Source: Limisoma sp963601185
GTDB lineage: Bacteria; Bacteroidota; Bacteroidia; Bacteroidales; Muribaculaceae
Reading direction: 5' to 3'
Assembly (NCBI GenBank): GCA_963601185.1
Contig: CAVCEE010000022.1
Coordinates: 1 to 36,391 of the forward strand
DNA length: 36,391 bases
Within the stretch, counting starts at the first letter, position 1, and every line of letters starts with the position of its first letter. The position numbers and the translations under genes were made by a program. Below are positions 7,492-16,040 of the stretch, in pieces. The notes under the pieces were generated by a model. The model had not been told where the DNA came from, made no database searches, and saw only the letters and a list, made by a program, of their open reading frames with translations.

Positions 7492-8364
7492 CTACATTAC
7501 GTTCAAAACCTGCTCTTTAATTTGTTCAAGTTGATCTTTCATGCGGACAACAAGATTCTGGAGGTCAGCCTGATTGGCCTTCGACCCCATTGTGTTGATT
7601 TCTCGGCCCATTTCCTGACTGATAAATCCCAATTTTTTACCTTGCCCATGCTCGCCGTTCATGGTTGTCATAAAATAATCCAGATGGTTTTGCAAACGGA
7701 GTTTCTCTTCCGCAATGTCCAGTTTCTCGATATAGAAAATCATTTCCTGCTCAAACCGGTTCTTGTCGTAGTCCACATCGCAGAGTTTAGCAAGTGAATC
7801 TTGGATTCGGCTTCTGATTTTGGCGACACGCTCGGTCTCGTATTTAGGTACGTCATTGAGAAGATTTTGTATTGCATCAATCTTTTCCTTAAAAAAGATT
7901 GCCAGACGTTCGCCTTCTTGACGACGGAAGTCCATAAGTCCGGCGATTGCATCGTTGATAACCGAATAGAGAGAATTTGCTTCCTCTTCGTCAATTTCTG
8001 AGACTTCGGTTTTTAATACGTCCGGCAACTTGATGAGAGTTGAAACCCAGTCTTGAGGAGTAGGAATGTTCAATGCTTGCGAAAGTTCCTCAATCTGTTT
8101 TTTGTAGTATGCTGCCGCCGTTTGGTTTATGGTGGTTGTCGTGTCGGCAGAAATTGACTCGACATTAATCAGCACGTCAACTTTGCCGCGCTCCAATTTC
8201 TGGGAAATGATTGAGCGAATAGGTAATTCAAACTCGCGATATTGTTGCGGAATGCGAATGGACAGGTCCATTTGCTTGCTGTTGAGCGATTTTATCTCTG
8301 CGGTAAATCGTTTGCCATGACATTCAATCGACGATTTGCCATAACCGGTCATTGATAGTATCAT
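7492..8364 (-). CDS. YicC family protein (putative endoribonuclease)
   Basis: A 290-residue protein of the YicC/YloC family, characterised in enterobacteria as an endoribonuclease affecting small-RNA stability. It opens with the family N-terminus M-I-L-S-M-T-G-Y-G and ends with the conserved Q-E-M-G-R-E-I-N-T-M-G-S-K-A region and a long helical tail. The ATG at 8364 is preferred to a codon at 8394: it places the family's conserved start first, and a -7 promoter box (8383-8390) covers the upstream alternative. First gene of a five-gene operon. Family assignment is sure; activity in this phylum is inferred. Confidence 0.9.
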   Translation of the reverse strand: MILSMTGYGKSSIECHGKRFTAEIKSLNSKQMDLSIRIPQQYREFELPIRSIISQKLERGKVDVLINVESISADTTTTINQTAAAYYKKQIEELSQALNIPTPQDWVSTLIKLPDVLKTEVSEIDEEEANSLYSVINDAIAGLMDFRRQEGERLAIFFKEKIDAIQNLLNDVPKYETERVAKIRSRIQDSLAKLCDVDYDKNRFEQEMIFYIEKLDIAEEKLRLQNHLDYFMTTMNGEHGQGKKLGFISQEMGREINTMGSKANQADLQNLVVRMKDQLEQIKEQVLNVM

Positions 8365-8382
8365 ATTTGATTGTCTTTTTTG

Positions 8383-8390
8383 CAAAATTA
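8383..8390 (-). promoter_or_regulatory. -7 promoter element of the yicC-gmk-nadD operon
   Basis: Reads TAATTTTG on the minus strand, matching TAnnTTTG. It lies 18 bases before the yicC ATG, which implies a leader of only about 10-12 bases. No clear TTTG box sits 19 bases upstream. Confidence 0.55.
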
Positions 8391-8507
8391 GCAAATTGTA
8401 ATGAAAAGGGCGTCATTTGGGCGCAAATATCTGCAAGCGGAGGAATGAGCCGTGTCGACATCTCAAAAATTAAAGTCAAGAGGGACGGAGTTTTGGGAAA
8501 AACATTT

Positions 8508-8515
8508 TATCTTTG
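8508..8515 (+). promoter_or_regulatory. -7 promoter element of the 8539 operon
   Basis: TATCTTTG matches TAnnTTTG exactly, 23 bases before the ATG at 8539. A TTTG (8492-8495) lies upstream but only 12 bases away, too close for a standard -33 box. The element lies inside the open frame that begins with GTG at 8452, arguing for the later ATG. Confidence 0.5.
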
Positions 8516-8538
8516 TGAAAATTTTAAAGAAAAATCCG

Positions 8539-8913
8539 ATGAACGAAGATGCTTTAAAAAAATTAAAGAAGGATGAAGACGGCTTGGCTACATACGAATA
8601 TATAGCCAATAATATTGGAAATTGCGACGAAGATATGCCGTATTTGATTGACAATATCATTAAGGTCGACAGAAACGGACAGTTTATTGTCAGCACAGCC
8701 AGGTATTTGGCTGCCATTGACAAGGAGAAATATGCAGAATGCATTTCTCTACTGCTTGATGCCTCAATCGAAAAAGACAGAGACCGCAATTATATGCCAA
8801 GCTTGTTGGCAAGTATCTGGGGCGAAGATTATAAGGAAAGAGCCGAAGAGCTCAGTGAATCCGACAACAATTTCCGCCGTATTTACAAACGTGTCTATCC
8901 AAAAGGTTTCTAA
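8539..8913 (+). CDS. Uncharacterised 124-residue cytosolic protein
   Basis: I do not recognise this protein. It is charged, helical, rich in Glu, Asp and Lys, and lacks a signal peptide and membrane segments. The helices resemble the paired-helix spacing of repeat (HEAT/TPR-like) proteins, but no repeat consensus can be claimed. The open frame extends upstream to a GTG at 8452 (153 residues), yet the -7 box at 8508-8515 lies within that extension, so the ATG at 8539 is the better start. It ends one base before the proposed TTG start of the cyclophilin gene and probably shares its transcript. Coding status is supported by the tight spacing and by the lack of other signals here. Confidence 0.65.
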   Translation: MNEDALKKLKKDEDGLATYEYIANNIGNCDEDMPYLIDNIIKVDRNGQFIVSTARYLAAIDKEKYAECISLLLDASIEKDRDRNYMPSLLASIWGEDYKERAEELSESDNNFRRIYKRVYPKGF

Positions 8914-8914
8914 T

Positions 8915-9766
8915 TTGAATTTTAAAGTTGCTATACTGACATTAGTTGCCATTGTTTGCGTTTCGGCATGGTCAGTGTCAAAAAGTAAAACAAAAACGAC
9001 AAGTGTTATGGATTTAAACCAACCGGTAAAAGTCAAACTTGAGACAACGATGGGAGACATTGTTGTCTCATTGTCAGAATTAACGCCTGGACATAAGACG
9101 AATTTCGTTGAAAATGTCAAGGCTGGTGCCTACGATGGTGTGCTTTTTCACCGTGTCATCAAGGATTTTATGATTCAGACAGGCGACCCGTCTTCAAAAA
9201 ATGCATCGGCAGGACAACAATTGGGAGCCAGTGATTTTGGAGAGGAGATTCCGAATGAAATCAATGTGCCTGCATTGTTCCACAAACGAGGTGCGGTGGC
9301 TGCTGCGAGAACAGGAGATGCCGTCAATCCAGAAAAGAAATCTTCGGGCTCTCAGTTTTACATTGTTACCGGAAAGAAATACAATGAGTCGGAGTTGGTT
9401 CGCATAGAGAAATCTATGCAAAACCAGCAGATGCAGGCCGTGTTTGACGCCTTGGCAAAAGAGCATAGAGCGGAAATTATGAATTTGCGCCGTTCTAGAG
9501 ATACTGCCGGCCTCCAGCAACTCCAAGAGCAATTGATTAAGCAAACAGAAGATTCTCTCAAAGGTAAACTGTTTAAGTTTTCGCGAGAACAGCGTGAGAT
9601 ATATACGACCATTGGCGGTACACCATTTTTGGATGGTGGCTACACTGTGTTTGGCGAGGTTGAACAAGGTGTGGATGTGGTCGACAAAATACAGATTGTA
9701 GAAACGGACGGTAGCGACCGACCTAAAGAGGATGTAAAAATTCTCAAAGCGTCAATCTTGAAATGA
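8915..9766 (+). CDS. Exported cyclophilin-type peptidyl-prolyl cis-trans isomerase
   Basis: A 283-residue cyclophilin that isomerises X-Pro bonds during protein folding. After a hydrophobic N-terminal segment (about residues 5-19) the fold begins at V-K-L-E-T-T-M-G-D and shows the family landmarks F-H-R-V-I-K-D-F-M-I-Q-T-G-D-P and G-S-Q-F-Y-I-V-T-G. About 90 mainly helical, charged residues are then inserted before the final L-D-G-G-Y-T-V-F-G-E-V strand region. Such an insertion is usual in Bacteroidales homologues. The proposed start is TTG at 8915; the first in-frame ATG is at 9008 and would remove the export segment. The stop overlaps the M16 gene by ATGA. Function sure, start uncertain. 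Confidence 0.85.
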   Translation: MNFKVAILTLVAIVCVSAWSVSKSKTKTTSVMDLNQPVKVKLETTMGDIVVSLSELTPGHKTNFVENVKAGAYDGVLFHRVIKDFMIQTGDPSSKNASAGQQLGASDFGEEIPNEINVPALFHKRGAVAAARTGDAVNPEKKSSGSQFYIVTGKKYNESELVRIEKSMQNQQMQAVFDALAKEHRAEIMNLRRSRDTAGLQQLQEQLIKQTEDSLKGKLFKFSREQREIYTTIGGTPFLDGGYTVFGEVEQGVDVVDKIQIVETDGSDRPKEDVKILKASILK

Positions 9767-10998
9767 TTGACATAGCACAACATACGTTAGCAAACGGACT
9801 AAAGATAGTTCACAACCGCCATACAACATCGGGTATGGCGGTTGTGAATGTGTTATATAAAGTGGGTTCTAAAAATGAAGACCCCACGCATACCGGGTTG
9901 GCTCATTTGTGTGAGCATTTAATGTTTAGCGGTACTCCCGAAATACCTAAATTCGACTCAGTATTGCTTGAAGCTGGAGGGGAGAACAATGCTTGGACCA
10001 ATACGGATATAACAAATTACTACGACATTATCCCTGTTGCAAATATAGAAACCGCATTGTGGGCTGAAGCCGACAGAATGTGCAACATCTCACTGAGCGA
10101 CAAGTCGGTTGAAGTGCAGCGGAATGTTGTTCAGGAGGAATTCAAGCAACGATGTCTGAACACTCCGTACGGAGATGTGTGGCATCTGTTGCGGGATATG
10201 GTGTATAAAGAGCATCCGTACCGTTGGCCAGTGATAGGAAAGACGCTTGCCGACATAGAGGATGTTCCACGGTCGGTAATCCGTGATTTTTACAAAGCGC
10301 ACTATGCGCCAAACAATGCGATTTTGTCGGTTGTCGGAAATGTCGATTCAGACAAACTCTTTTCAATGGCAGAGAAGTGGTTTTCGCAATTGCCGCCAAT
10401 CCTTCACGATAAGCCGACGTTGCCAAGCGAGCCAACGCAGACAGCAGCAAGATTTAAAGACATTGAAAAGGATGTGCCGCATAATATGCTGATTAAAGCA
10501 TATAGGATGTGTGGCAGGAAGCATGCCGATTACCCTGCGTGCGATTTGCTTAGCGACGTTCTGTCAACCGGACGTTCGTCAAGAATGTACCGCAACATTT
10601 ATGCAAAAGGCAATTTGGTAGCAACGGTTGATGCGTCAATAACAGCAGATGTCGATCCTGGAATTTTTGTAATCAAAGCGCAACTGTTGCCAAATGTGTC
10701 GTACGAAGCGGTAGAGAAGGCAATCAACACGGAAATTGAAAAACTTCAAAATGAGTTGATTCCTGCCAATGAGTTGGAAAAGGCTTTAAACAAGTTTGAG
10801 TCAAACACATTGTTCAGCAATATCGGCAACGAGGAACGTGCGGCGAATCTTGCCTATTGCGAAATGCTGGGCGATGCTCAATTAATAAACCGTGAAGTTG
10901 AGCAGTATCGTGCAATGACCTCCGAGAAAATGATGAACGTTGCTCGCAGACTTTTCTCCGAAAACAATTGTTCGACGCTTTATTATAGTGCCAAATAG
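9763..10998 (+). CDS. M16 family zinc protease (insulinase/processing-peptidase type)
   Basis: A 411-residue single-unit M16 protease. The inverted zinc motif H48-L-C-E51-H52 carries two His ligands and the catalytic Glu; the third ligand is probably E125 or E126 in N-V-V-Q-E-E-F. The C-terminal half shows the usual R-S-S-R-M-Y region. No signal peptide is present, so the enzyme is either cytosolic or exported by an unseen route. Its ATG overlaps the cyclophilin stop (ATGA), indicating coupled translation. Half-size M16 proteins of this kind commonly dimerise. An imperfect hairpin-forming sequence follows the stop (about 10994-11036), but it lacks a U-tract. Confidence 0.93.
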   Translation: MIDIAQHTLANGLKIVHNRHTTSGMAVVNVLYKVGSKNEDPTHTGLAHLCEHLMFSGTPEIPKFDSVLLEAGGENNAWTNTDITNYYDIIPVANIETALWAEADRMCNISLSDKSVEVQRNVVQEEFKQRCLNTPYGDVWHLLRDMVYKEHPYRWPVIGKTLADIEDVPRSVIRDFYKAHYAPNNAILSVVGNVDSDKLFSMAEKWFSQLPPILHDKPTLPSEPTQTAARFKDIEKDVPHNMLIKAYRMCGRKHADYPACDLLSDVLSTGRSSRMYRNIYAKGNLVATVDASITADVDPGIFVIKAQLLPNVSYEAVEKAINTEIEKLQNELIPANELEKALNKFESNTLFSNIGNEERAANLAYCEMLGDAQLINREVEQYRAMTSEKMMNVARRLFSENNCSTLYYSAK

Positions 10999-11082
10999 GC
11001 AGAAGCTGAAATCTTCGAATTCTTGCTGTTCGCCTGTCGGGAATTTACTGCGGTGAAATTTTTTTCTTCAATAGGCATATAT

Positions 11083-11090
11083 TAATTTTG
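11083..11090 (+). promoter_or_regulatory. -7 promoter element of clpP-clpX
   Basis: TAATTTTG matches TAnnTTTG and lies 41 bases before the clpP ATG. At the -33 position (19-base spacing) there is TTTT in a T-run rather than TTTG. Confidence 0.6.
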
Positions 11091-11131
11091 TAGGAAATAA
11101 AGGTATAATTAAGAATATTCAAACTATTAAT

Positions 11132-11803
11132 ATGAAAAATGATTTTAGAGATTTTGCTGTAAAGCATATGGGATTTAATGGGTTGGCCATTGATGATTAT
11201 ATGAGAATCTCGAGTAGCTACATCTCGCCTACGATTATAGAGGAGCGCCAATTGAATGTGGCGCAAATGGACGTGTTTTCGCGTCTGATGATGGATAGGA
11301 TTATATTCCTTGGCACTCAGATTGACGACTATACGGCAAATGTTATCCAAGCGCAGTTACTTTTCCTTGACTCTTCGGATCCAGGTAAGGACATCTCCAT
11401 TTATTTAAATTCTCCTGGAGGTTCTGTGTATGCCGGTTTGGGTATCTACGACACAATGCAATATATCTCAAGCGATGTGAAGACCATTTGTACTGGTATG
11501 GCTGCGTCAATGGCTGCAGTACTTTTGGTTGCAGGAGAGAAAGGCAAACGCTTTGCCTTGAATCATTCGCGGGTTATGATACACCAACCTATGGGCGGTG
11601 CTCAAGGTCAGGCTTCTGACATTGAAATTACTGCACGGGAGATTCAAAAGTTGAAAAAGGAATTGTACACAATCATTTCGAATCATTCAGGGGTGCCATT
11701 TGAAAAGGTTGAAAGAGACAGCGACCGTGATTATTGGATGACATCAATTGAAGCCAAGGAGTACGGAATGATTGATGATGTTCTGACAAAAGAAACGAAA
11801 TAG
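11132..11803 (+). CDS. clpP: ATP-dependent Clp protease proteolytic subunit
   Basis: A 223-residue serine protease that forms the two-ring barrel of the Clp protease and degrades substrates threaded in by ClpX. The catalytic triad is S126 (G-M-A-A-S), H151 (M-I-H-Q-P) and D200 (D-R-D-Y-W-M); the His-Asp spacing of 49 equals that of the E. coli enzyme. The N-terminus is about 15 residues longer than the mature E. coli protein, consistent with a short propeptide. clpX starts four bases downstream. Confident. Confidence 0.98.
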   Translation: MKNDFRDFAVKHMGFNGLAIDDYMRISSSYISPTIIEERQLNVAQMDVFSRLMMDRIIFLGTQIDDYTANVIQAQLLFLDSSDPGKDISIYLNSPGGSVYAGLGIYDTMQYISSDVKTICTGMAASMAAVLLVAGEKGKRFALNHSRVMIHQPMGGAQGQASDIEITAREIQKLKKELYTIISNHSGVPFEKVERDSDRDYWMTSIEAKEYGMIDDVLTKETK

Positions 11804-11807
11804 ACAG

Positions 11808-13070
11808 ATGGCGAATCAAAAGAATACTACACATTGCAGTTTTTGCGGCAGAGGTGAAAACGAAGCGATGTGCTTTATCCCTACGATGGATGGCAAAGGT
11901 GCTATCTGCGATTCTTGCATAGAGCAGGCATACACTATGTTGCAGTCTTACTTTGGCGACGGCAAACCGGCAGCAAAGAAGAAGGCCAACGGCAGTGCTG
12001 CTCAAATAAAGATGACCGACATCCCGAAGCCAAAGGACATTGTCGAATATCTCAACCAATATGTGATTGGTCAAGACCAAGCCAAGAAATTCTTGTCGGT
12101 TGCTGTCTATAACCACTACAAACGTCTGTTGCAGCCAGTTGACAAGGATGGTGTGGAAATTGAGAAGAGCAACATTGTAATTGTTGGTCCGACGGGAACA
12201 GGCAAGACTCTGCTTGCCAAGACAATTGCAAAACTGCTGAACGTGCCGTTCGCTATCGTGGATGCAACGGTGCTTACAGAGGCTGGCTATGTCGGTGAGG
12301 ATATCGAAAGTCTGCTGGTGCGTCTGTTACAGGCTTGCGACTATGATGTAGAGCAGGCCGAACGCGGCATCGTGTTTATTGACGAGATAGACAAGATTGC
12401 CCGAAAAGGAGATAATCCGTCAATCACACGAGATGTTAGCGGTGAAGGTGTACAGCAAGGCTTGTTGAAATTGTTGGAAGGCTCGGTTGTCAATGTTCCC
12501 CCGCAAGGAGGACGCAAGCACCCGGAACAAAAGATGATTCCAGTTGACACGAAAAACATTTTGTTTATTTGTGGCGGCGCATTTGAAGGCATTGAACGTA
12601 AGATCGCACAGCGATTGAATACGTATGTAGTAGGCTTCGGCTCAGACAATGTTTCAAAGAAGCAGAAACGTGAGAATCTCATAAATTACGTTGCGCCACA
12701 GGATTTGCGCTCTTTTGGTCTCATCCCAGAAATCATAGGACGATTGCCTATCTTGACTAACTTGGAGCCTCTTGACCGGATCGCTCTGAAGAGAATTCTG
12801 ACAGAGCCTAAAAACGCCATTGTCAAGCAATACAAGAAACTGTTTGCGATGGATGGCGTGAAACTCGAATTTGACGAAGATGTATTGGATTTGATTGTTG
12901 ACAAAGCAATTGAATACAAACTTGGCGCACGAGGATTGCGCACGTTGACAGAGGCTATTGTCGTAGATGCAATGTATGAGATTCCGTCATCGGTGAAGAA
13001 GAGTTTCAAGGTGACGAAAGATTATGCAACTGAAAAATTGGGAAGAATTAATTTAGATTTTATTGCCTGA
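11808..13070 (+). CDS. clpX: ATP-dependent Clp protease ATP-binding subunit ClpX
   Basis: A 420-residue AAA+ unfoldase that recognises substrates and feeds them to ClpP. The N-terminal zinc-binding domain has C10, C13, C34 and C37. Walker A is G127-P-T-G-T-G-K-T134, the pore loop G-Y-V-G lies at 160-163, and Walker B is F-I-D192-E193. The ClpP-docking loop reads V-G-F-G-S-D instead of the I-G-F of E. coli, a conservative change. All elements needed for hexamer formation appear intact. Co-transcribed with clpP. No terminator hairpin follows; the recQ promoter begins within 20 bases of the stop. Confidence 0.98.
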   Translation: MANQKNTTHCSFCGRGENEAMCFIPTMDGKGAICDSCIEQAYTMLQSYFGDGKPAAKKKANGSAAQIKMTDIPKPKDIVEYLNQYVIGQDQAKKFLSVAVYNHYKRLLQPVDKDGVEIEKSNIVIVGPTGTGKTLLAKTIAKLLNVPFAIVDATVLTEAGYVGEDIESLLVRLLQACDYDVEQAERGIVFIDEIDKIARKGDNPSITRDVSGEGVQQGLLKLLEGSVVNVPPQGGRKHPEQKMIPVDTKNILFICGGAFEGIERKIAQRLNTYVVGFGSDNVSKKQKRENLINYVAPQDLRSFGLIPEIIGRLPILTNLEPLDRIALKRILTEPKNAIVKQYKKLFAMDGVKLEFDEDVLDLIVDKAIEYKLGARGLRTLTEAIVVDAMYEIPSSVKKSFKVTKDYATEKLGRINLDFIA

Positions 13071-13086
13071 TTTTATATAAAAATAT

Positions 13087-13117
13087 TTTGCATATTGTCA
13101 TTAGGTTTATAACTTTG
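13087..13117 (+). promoter_or_regulatory. -33/-7 promoter before recQ
   Basis: TTTG (13087-13090), a 19-base spacer and TAACTTTG (13110-13117) match both Bacteroidota promoter boxes. It lies 33 bases before the recQ ATG and is the only good promoter seen for the whole recQ to surface-protein unit (13150-20395). Confidence 0.8.
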
Positions 13118-13149
13118 TTATAGCTAACCTGTATTCAATTTGAAATATT

Positions 13150-15330
13150 ATGGCAGTTAAAACTGATTTAAAAGCCGAACTGAAAAATTATTTCGGTTTT
13201 GACAAATTCAAAGGCAATCAAGAGGCAATTATAGAAAATCTCCTGGCAGGGAATGACACGTTTGTGCTTATGCCCACGGGAGGAGGCAAATCGTTATGCT
13301 ACCAATTACCGTCACTTTTGATGGAGGGCACTGCGATTGTGATATCGCCGCTGATTGCTTTGATGAAAAATCAGGTTGACGCCATGCGAAATTTTGGAGA
13401 GGACGATGGAATAGCGCATTTCCTGAACTCTTCACTGAATAAATCTGCAATCGAACGAGTTAAGTCGGACATCGTTTCCGGCAAAACGAAATTGTTGTAT
13501 GTTGCACCAGAGTCGTTGACAAAGGAAGAAAATATAGAATTTCTGTCGACTGTGCCAATTTCTTTTTATGCAGTCGATGAAGCCCATTGCATTTCGGAAT
13601 GGGGACATGATTTTCGACCGGAGTATCGGCGCATTCGCCCGATTATAAATGAAATCGGCGCACGTCCGGTAATAGCATTGACTGCGACCGCGACACCAAA
13701 AGTGCAGCATGACATACAAAAGAACCTTGGCATGCTTGGGGCTAAAGTCTTTAAGTCGTCCTTTAATAGGTCTAATCTCTATTACGAGGTGCGACCGAAG
13801 ACCAAAAATGTTGACAAAGATATAATTAAGTTTATCAAAAGTCACGAAGGCAAATCGGGCATAATTTATTGTCTCAGCCGCAAAAAAGTCGAGGAATTGG
13901 CTGAAACGTTGATTGTCAACAATATTAAGGCCTTGCCATATCATGCCGGTATGGACAGCGCACAACGGAGCGCAAATCAAGATGCGTTCTTGATGGAGAA
14001 AGTTGATGTCATAGTGGCTACTATCGCTTTCGGAATGGGTATAGACAAGCCCGACGTGCGCTTTGTTATCCATTATGACATTCCCAAGAGCCTGGAGGGA
14101 TATTATCAAGAAACAGGCCGGGCTGGGCGTGATGGCGGTGAAGGCATTTGTGTGGCATTCTACACAAGTAAGGATTTGCAGAAATTAGAGAAGTTCATGC
14201 AGGGTAAACCCATTGCAGAACAGGAAATCGGCAAGCAGTTACTGCTGGAAACAGCTTCGTATTGCGAGTCGTCGGTATGCCGTCGTAAGACGTTGCTGTA
14301 TTATTTCGGAGAGGAATACAAGGAGGACAATTGTGGTAATTGTGACAACTGTTTAAATCCAAAGAAAAAAGTGGAAGCAAAAGACGAATTATGTGCGGTT
14401 ATTGAGACGGTATTGGCATTGAAGGAAAAATTCAAATCAGATTACGTAATCGATGTCATGGTCGGCAAGTCGACCGCGGAAATCAAATCATATCTACACG
14501 ACAAATTGGACGTGTATGGCTGCGAGGAAGGAGAGAAGGAGAAATTCTTAGGCGCAGTCATTCATCAGGCAATTATTGCCGGATATTTGGACAAGGAAAT
14601 TGAAAATTATGGACTGCTCAAGGTGACTGCAGCGGGTCATAACTTTTTGAAAAATCCAAAATCGTTCAAGATTGTAGAAGACCGTGAATATAATGAAGAT
14701 GAAGACGATGTCGTAATAAAGAGTGGCGGCTCTTGCGCTGTCGATCCGGAATTGTATTCAATTCTTAAGGATTTGCGCAAAAAGATGGCAAAAAAGCTGG
14801 AGTTGCCACCGTATGTGATATTTCAGGATATTTCATTGGAGGCAATGGCGACAACCTATCCTATAACAATCGAGGAACTTCAAACCATTCAGGGCGTTGG
14901 TGCTGGAAAAGCAAAACGCTATGGCGCAGATTTTCTGAAGGTTATCAAGGCTCATGTTGAAGAAAACGACATTGAACGCCCAGAGGATTTGCGCGTGCGT
15001 ACTGTTGCAAACAAGAGCAAATTAAAAATTTCTATAATTCAAGGAATTGACAGGAAAATCGCTCTTGATGAATTGGCGGAGTCAAAAGGACTTGAATTTG
15101 ACGAACTGCTTGATGAAGTAGAGGCAATTGTCTATTCGGGAACGAAAATCAATATCGACTATTTCCTTGATGAGGTGATGGATGAAGACCATCTTGAAGA
15201 TATTGAAGAATATTTCAAGGAAAGCGAAAGTGATGATTTGGAATTGGCCATCAAAGAACTTGGCGGAGACTATACTGAAGAAGAAATAAGATTGGTGCGT
15301 ATAAAATTCATATCCGAAATGGGTAACTAA
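13150..15330 (+). CDS. recQ: ATP-dependent DNA helicase RecQ
   Basis: A 726-residue 3'-5' DNA helicase for recombination and fork repair. Walker A is P42-T-G-G-G-K-S48, the helicase box is D143-E-A-H146, and motif VI is Q-E-T-G-R-A-G-R-D near 321-329. The RQC zinc site uses C378, C396, C399 and C402. An HRDC domain lies near 555-625. A further C-terminal region of about 100 residues, acidic and helical, follows and is common in Bacteroidota RecQ. Start and length are normal. It heads a unit whose later genes encode an RNA-modifying enzyme and outer-membrane uptake proteins, with no terminator between them. Confidence 0.97.
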   Translation: MAVKTDLKAELKNYFGFDKFKGNQEAIIENLLAGNDTFVLMPTGGGKSLCYQLPSLLMEGTAIVISPLIALMKNQVDAMRNFGEDDGIAHFLNSSLNKSAIERVKSDIVSGKTKLLYVAPESLTKEENIEFLSTVPISFYAVDEAHCISEWGHDFRPEYRRIRPIINEIGARPVIALTATATPKVQHDIQKNLGMLGAKVFKSSFNRSNLYYEVRPKTKNVDKDIIKFIKSHEGKSGIIYCLSRKKVEELAETLIVNNIKALPYHAGMDSAQRSANQDAFLMEKVDVIVATIAFGMGIDKPDVRFVIHYDIPKSLEGYYQETGRAGRDGGEGICVAFYTSKDLQKLEKFMQGKPIAEQEIGKQLLLETASYCESSVCRRKTLLYYFGEEYKEDNCGNCDNCLNPKKKVEAKDELCAVIETVLALKEKFKSDYVIDVMVGKSTAEIKSYLHDKLDVYGCEEGEKEKFLGAVIHQAIIAGYLDKEIENYGLLKVTAAGHNFLKNPKSFKIVEDREYNEDEDDVVIKSGGSCAVDPELYSILKDLRKKMAKKLELPPYVIFQDISLEAMATTYPITIEELQTIQGVGAGKAKRYGADFLKVIKAHVEENDIERPEDLRVRTVANKSKLKISIIQGIDRKIALDELAESKGLEFDELLDEVEAIVYSGTKINIDYFLDEVMDEDHLEDIEEYFKESESDDLELAIKELGGDYTEEEIRLVRIKFISEMGN

Positions 15331-15338
15331 AGTCCGAT

Positions 15339-16040
15339 ATGGAAATTGTATATGAAGACAATCATCTTATTGTGGTAAACAAAGCCGCAGGAGAAATTGT
15401 ACAAGGCGACAAAACTGGGGATAAACCTTTATCTGAAATGGTGAAGGATTATCTTCGTGAAAAATACAATAAGCCTGGCAATGTTTTCTGCGGAGTAATC
15501 CACCGTTTGGATCGTCCGGTATGTGGTCTTGTGGTGTTTGCAAAGACAAGCAAGGCACTCTCAAGGATGAATAAAATGTTCCAAGAACGGAGCGTCAGAA
15601 AGACCTATTGGGCGATTTCACGCAATTTGCCACCAAAAGAGCAAGATACTCTTGTCAATTACTTAGTTTCGCGTGAGCGGAATAACAAGACTTATGTGAG
15701 TGAACCTTCTGCTCCGAATGCCCAAAAAGCAGTTTTAGACTATCGTTTCTTGGCAAAAACAGGGTATTATTGTCTTCTTGAGGTGGAACTGCACACAGGC
15801 AGAAAACATCAAATCAGGGCGCAGTTGTCGGCTATGGGGTGTCCGATAAGGGGAGACCTCAAGTATGGCGACCGTCGCAGTAATCCAGATGGCGGAATCT
15901 CACTGCAATCACATCGGTTGTGCTTTGAGCATCCTGTGTCGAAAGAAATTATAGACTTGGTCGCTCCTGTGCCTAACGACAACCTTTGGCGAGCGTTGGC
16001 TGAGGCATACGAGACAAATGGCGATAGACAACAACAATGA
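15339..16040 (+). CDS. RluA family RNA pseudouridine synthase
   Basis: A 233-residue enzyme that isomerises uridine to pseudouridine in rRNA or tRNA. The catalytic Asp is D58 within H55-R-L-D-R-P-V-C-G-L, and the family motif G-R-K-H-Q-I-R-A-Q-L lies in the C-terminal half. There is no N-terminal S4 domain, so it is closer to RluA or TruC in size than to RluD. The target nucleotide cannot be deduced. It starts eight bases after recQ and its stop overlaps the receptor gene by ATGA. Confidence 0.93.
   Translation: MEIVYEDNHLIVVNKAAGEIVQGDKTGDKPLSEMVKDYLREKYNKPGNVFCGVIHRLDRPVCGLVVFAKTSKALSRMNKMFQERSVRKTYWAISRNLPPKEQDTLVNYLVSRERNNKTYVSEPSAPNAQKAVLDYRFLAKTGYYCLLEVELHTGRKHQIRAQLSAMGCPIRGDLKYGDRRSNPDGGISLQSHRLCFEHPVSKEIIDLVAPVPNDNLWRALAEAYETNGDRQQQ

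Noticed and set aside
8452..8538. GTG start extending the 124-residue protein by 29 residues
   Set aside because: A -7 promoter box (8508-8515) lies inside the extension. Not excluded if another promoter exists upstream.
10994..11036. Imperfect hairpin after the M16 gene as a terminator
   Set aside because: Pairing is broken (AGGC/GCCT, AGC/GCT, GAA/TTC with mismatches) and no U-tract follows, so I did not list it.
15900..16036. Cobalamin riboswitch before the BtuB-like receptor
   Set aside because: The region is the coding end of the pseudouridine synthase and I see no B12-box or conserved junction sequences.
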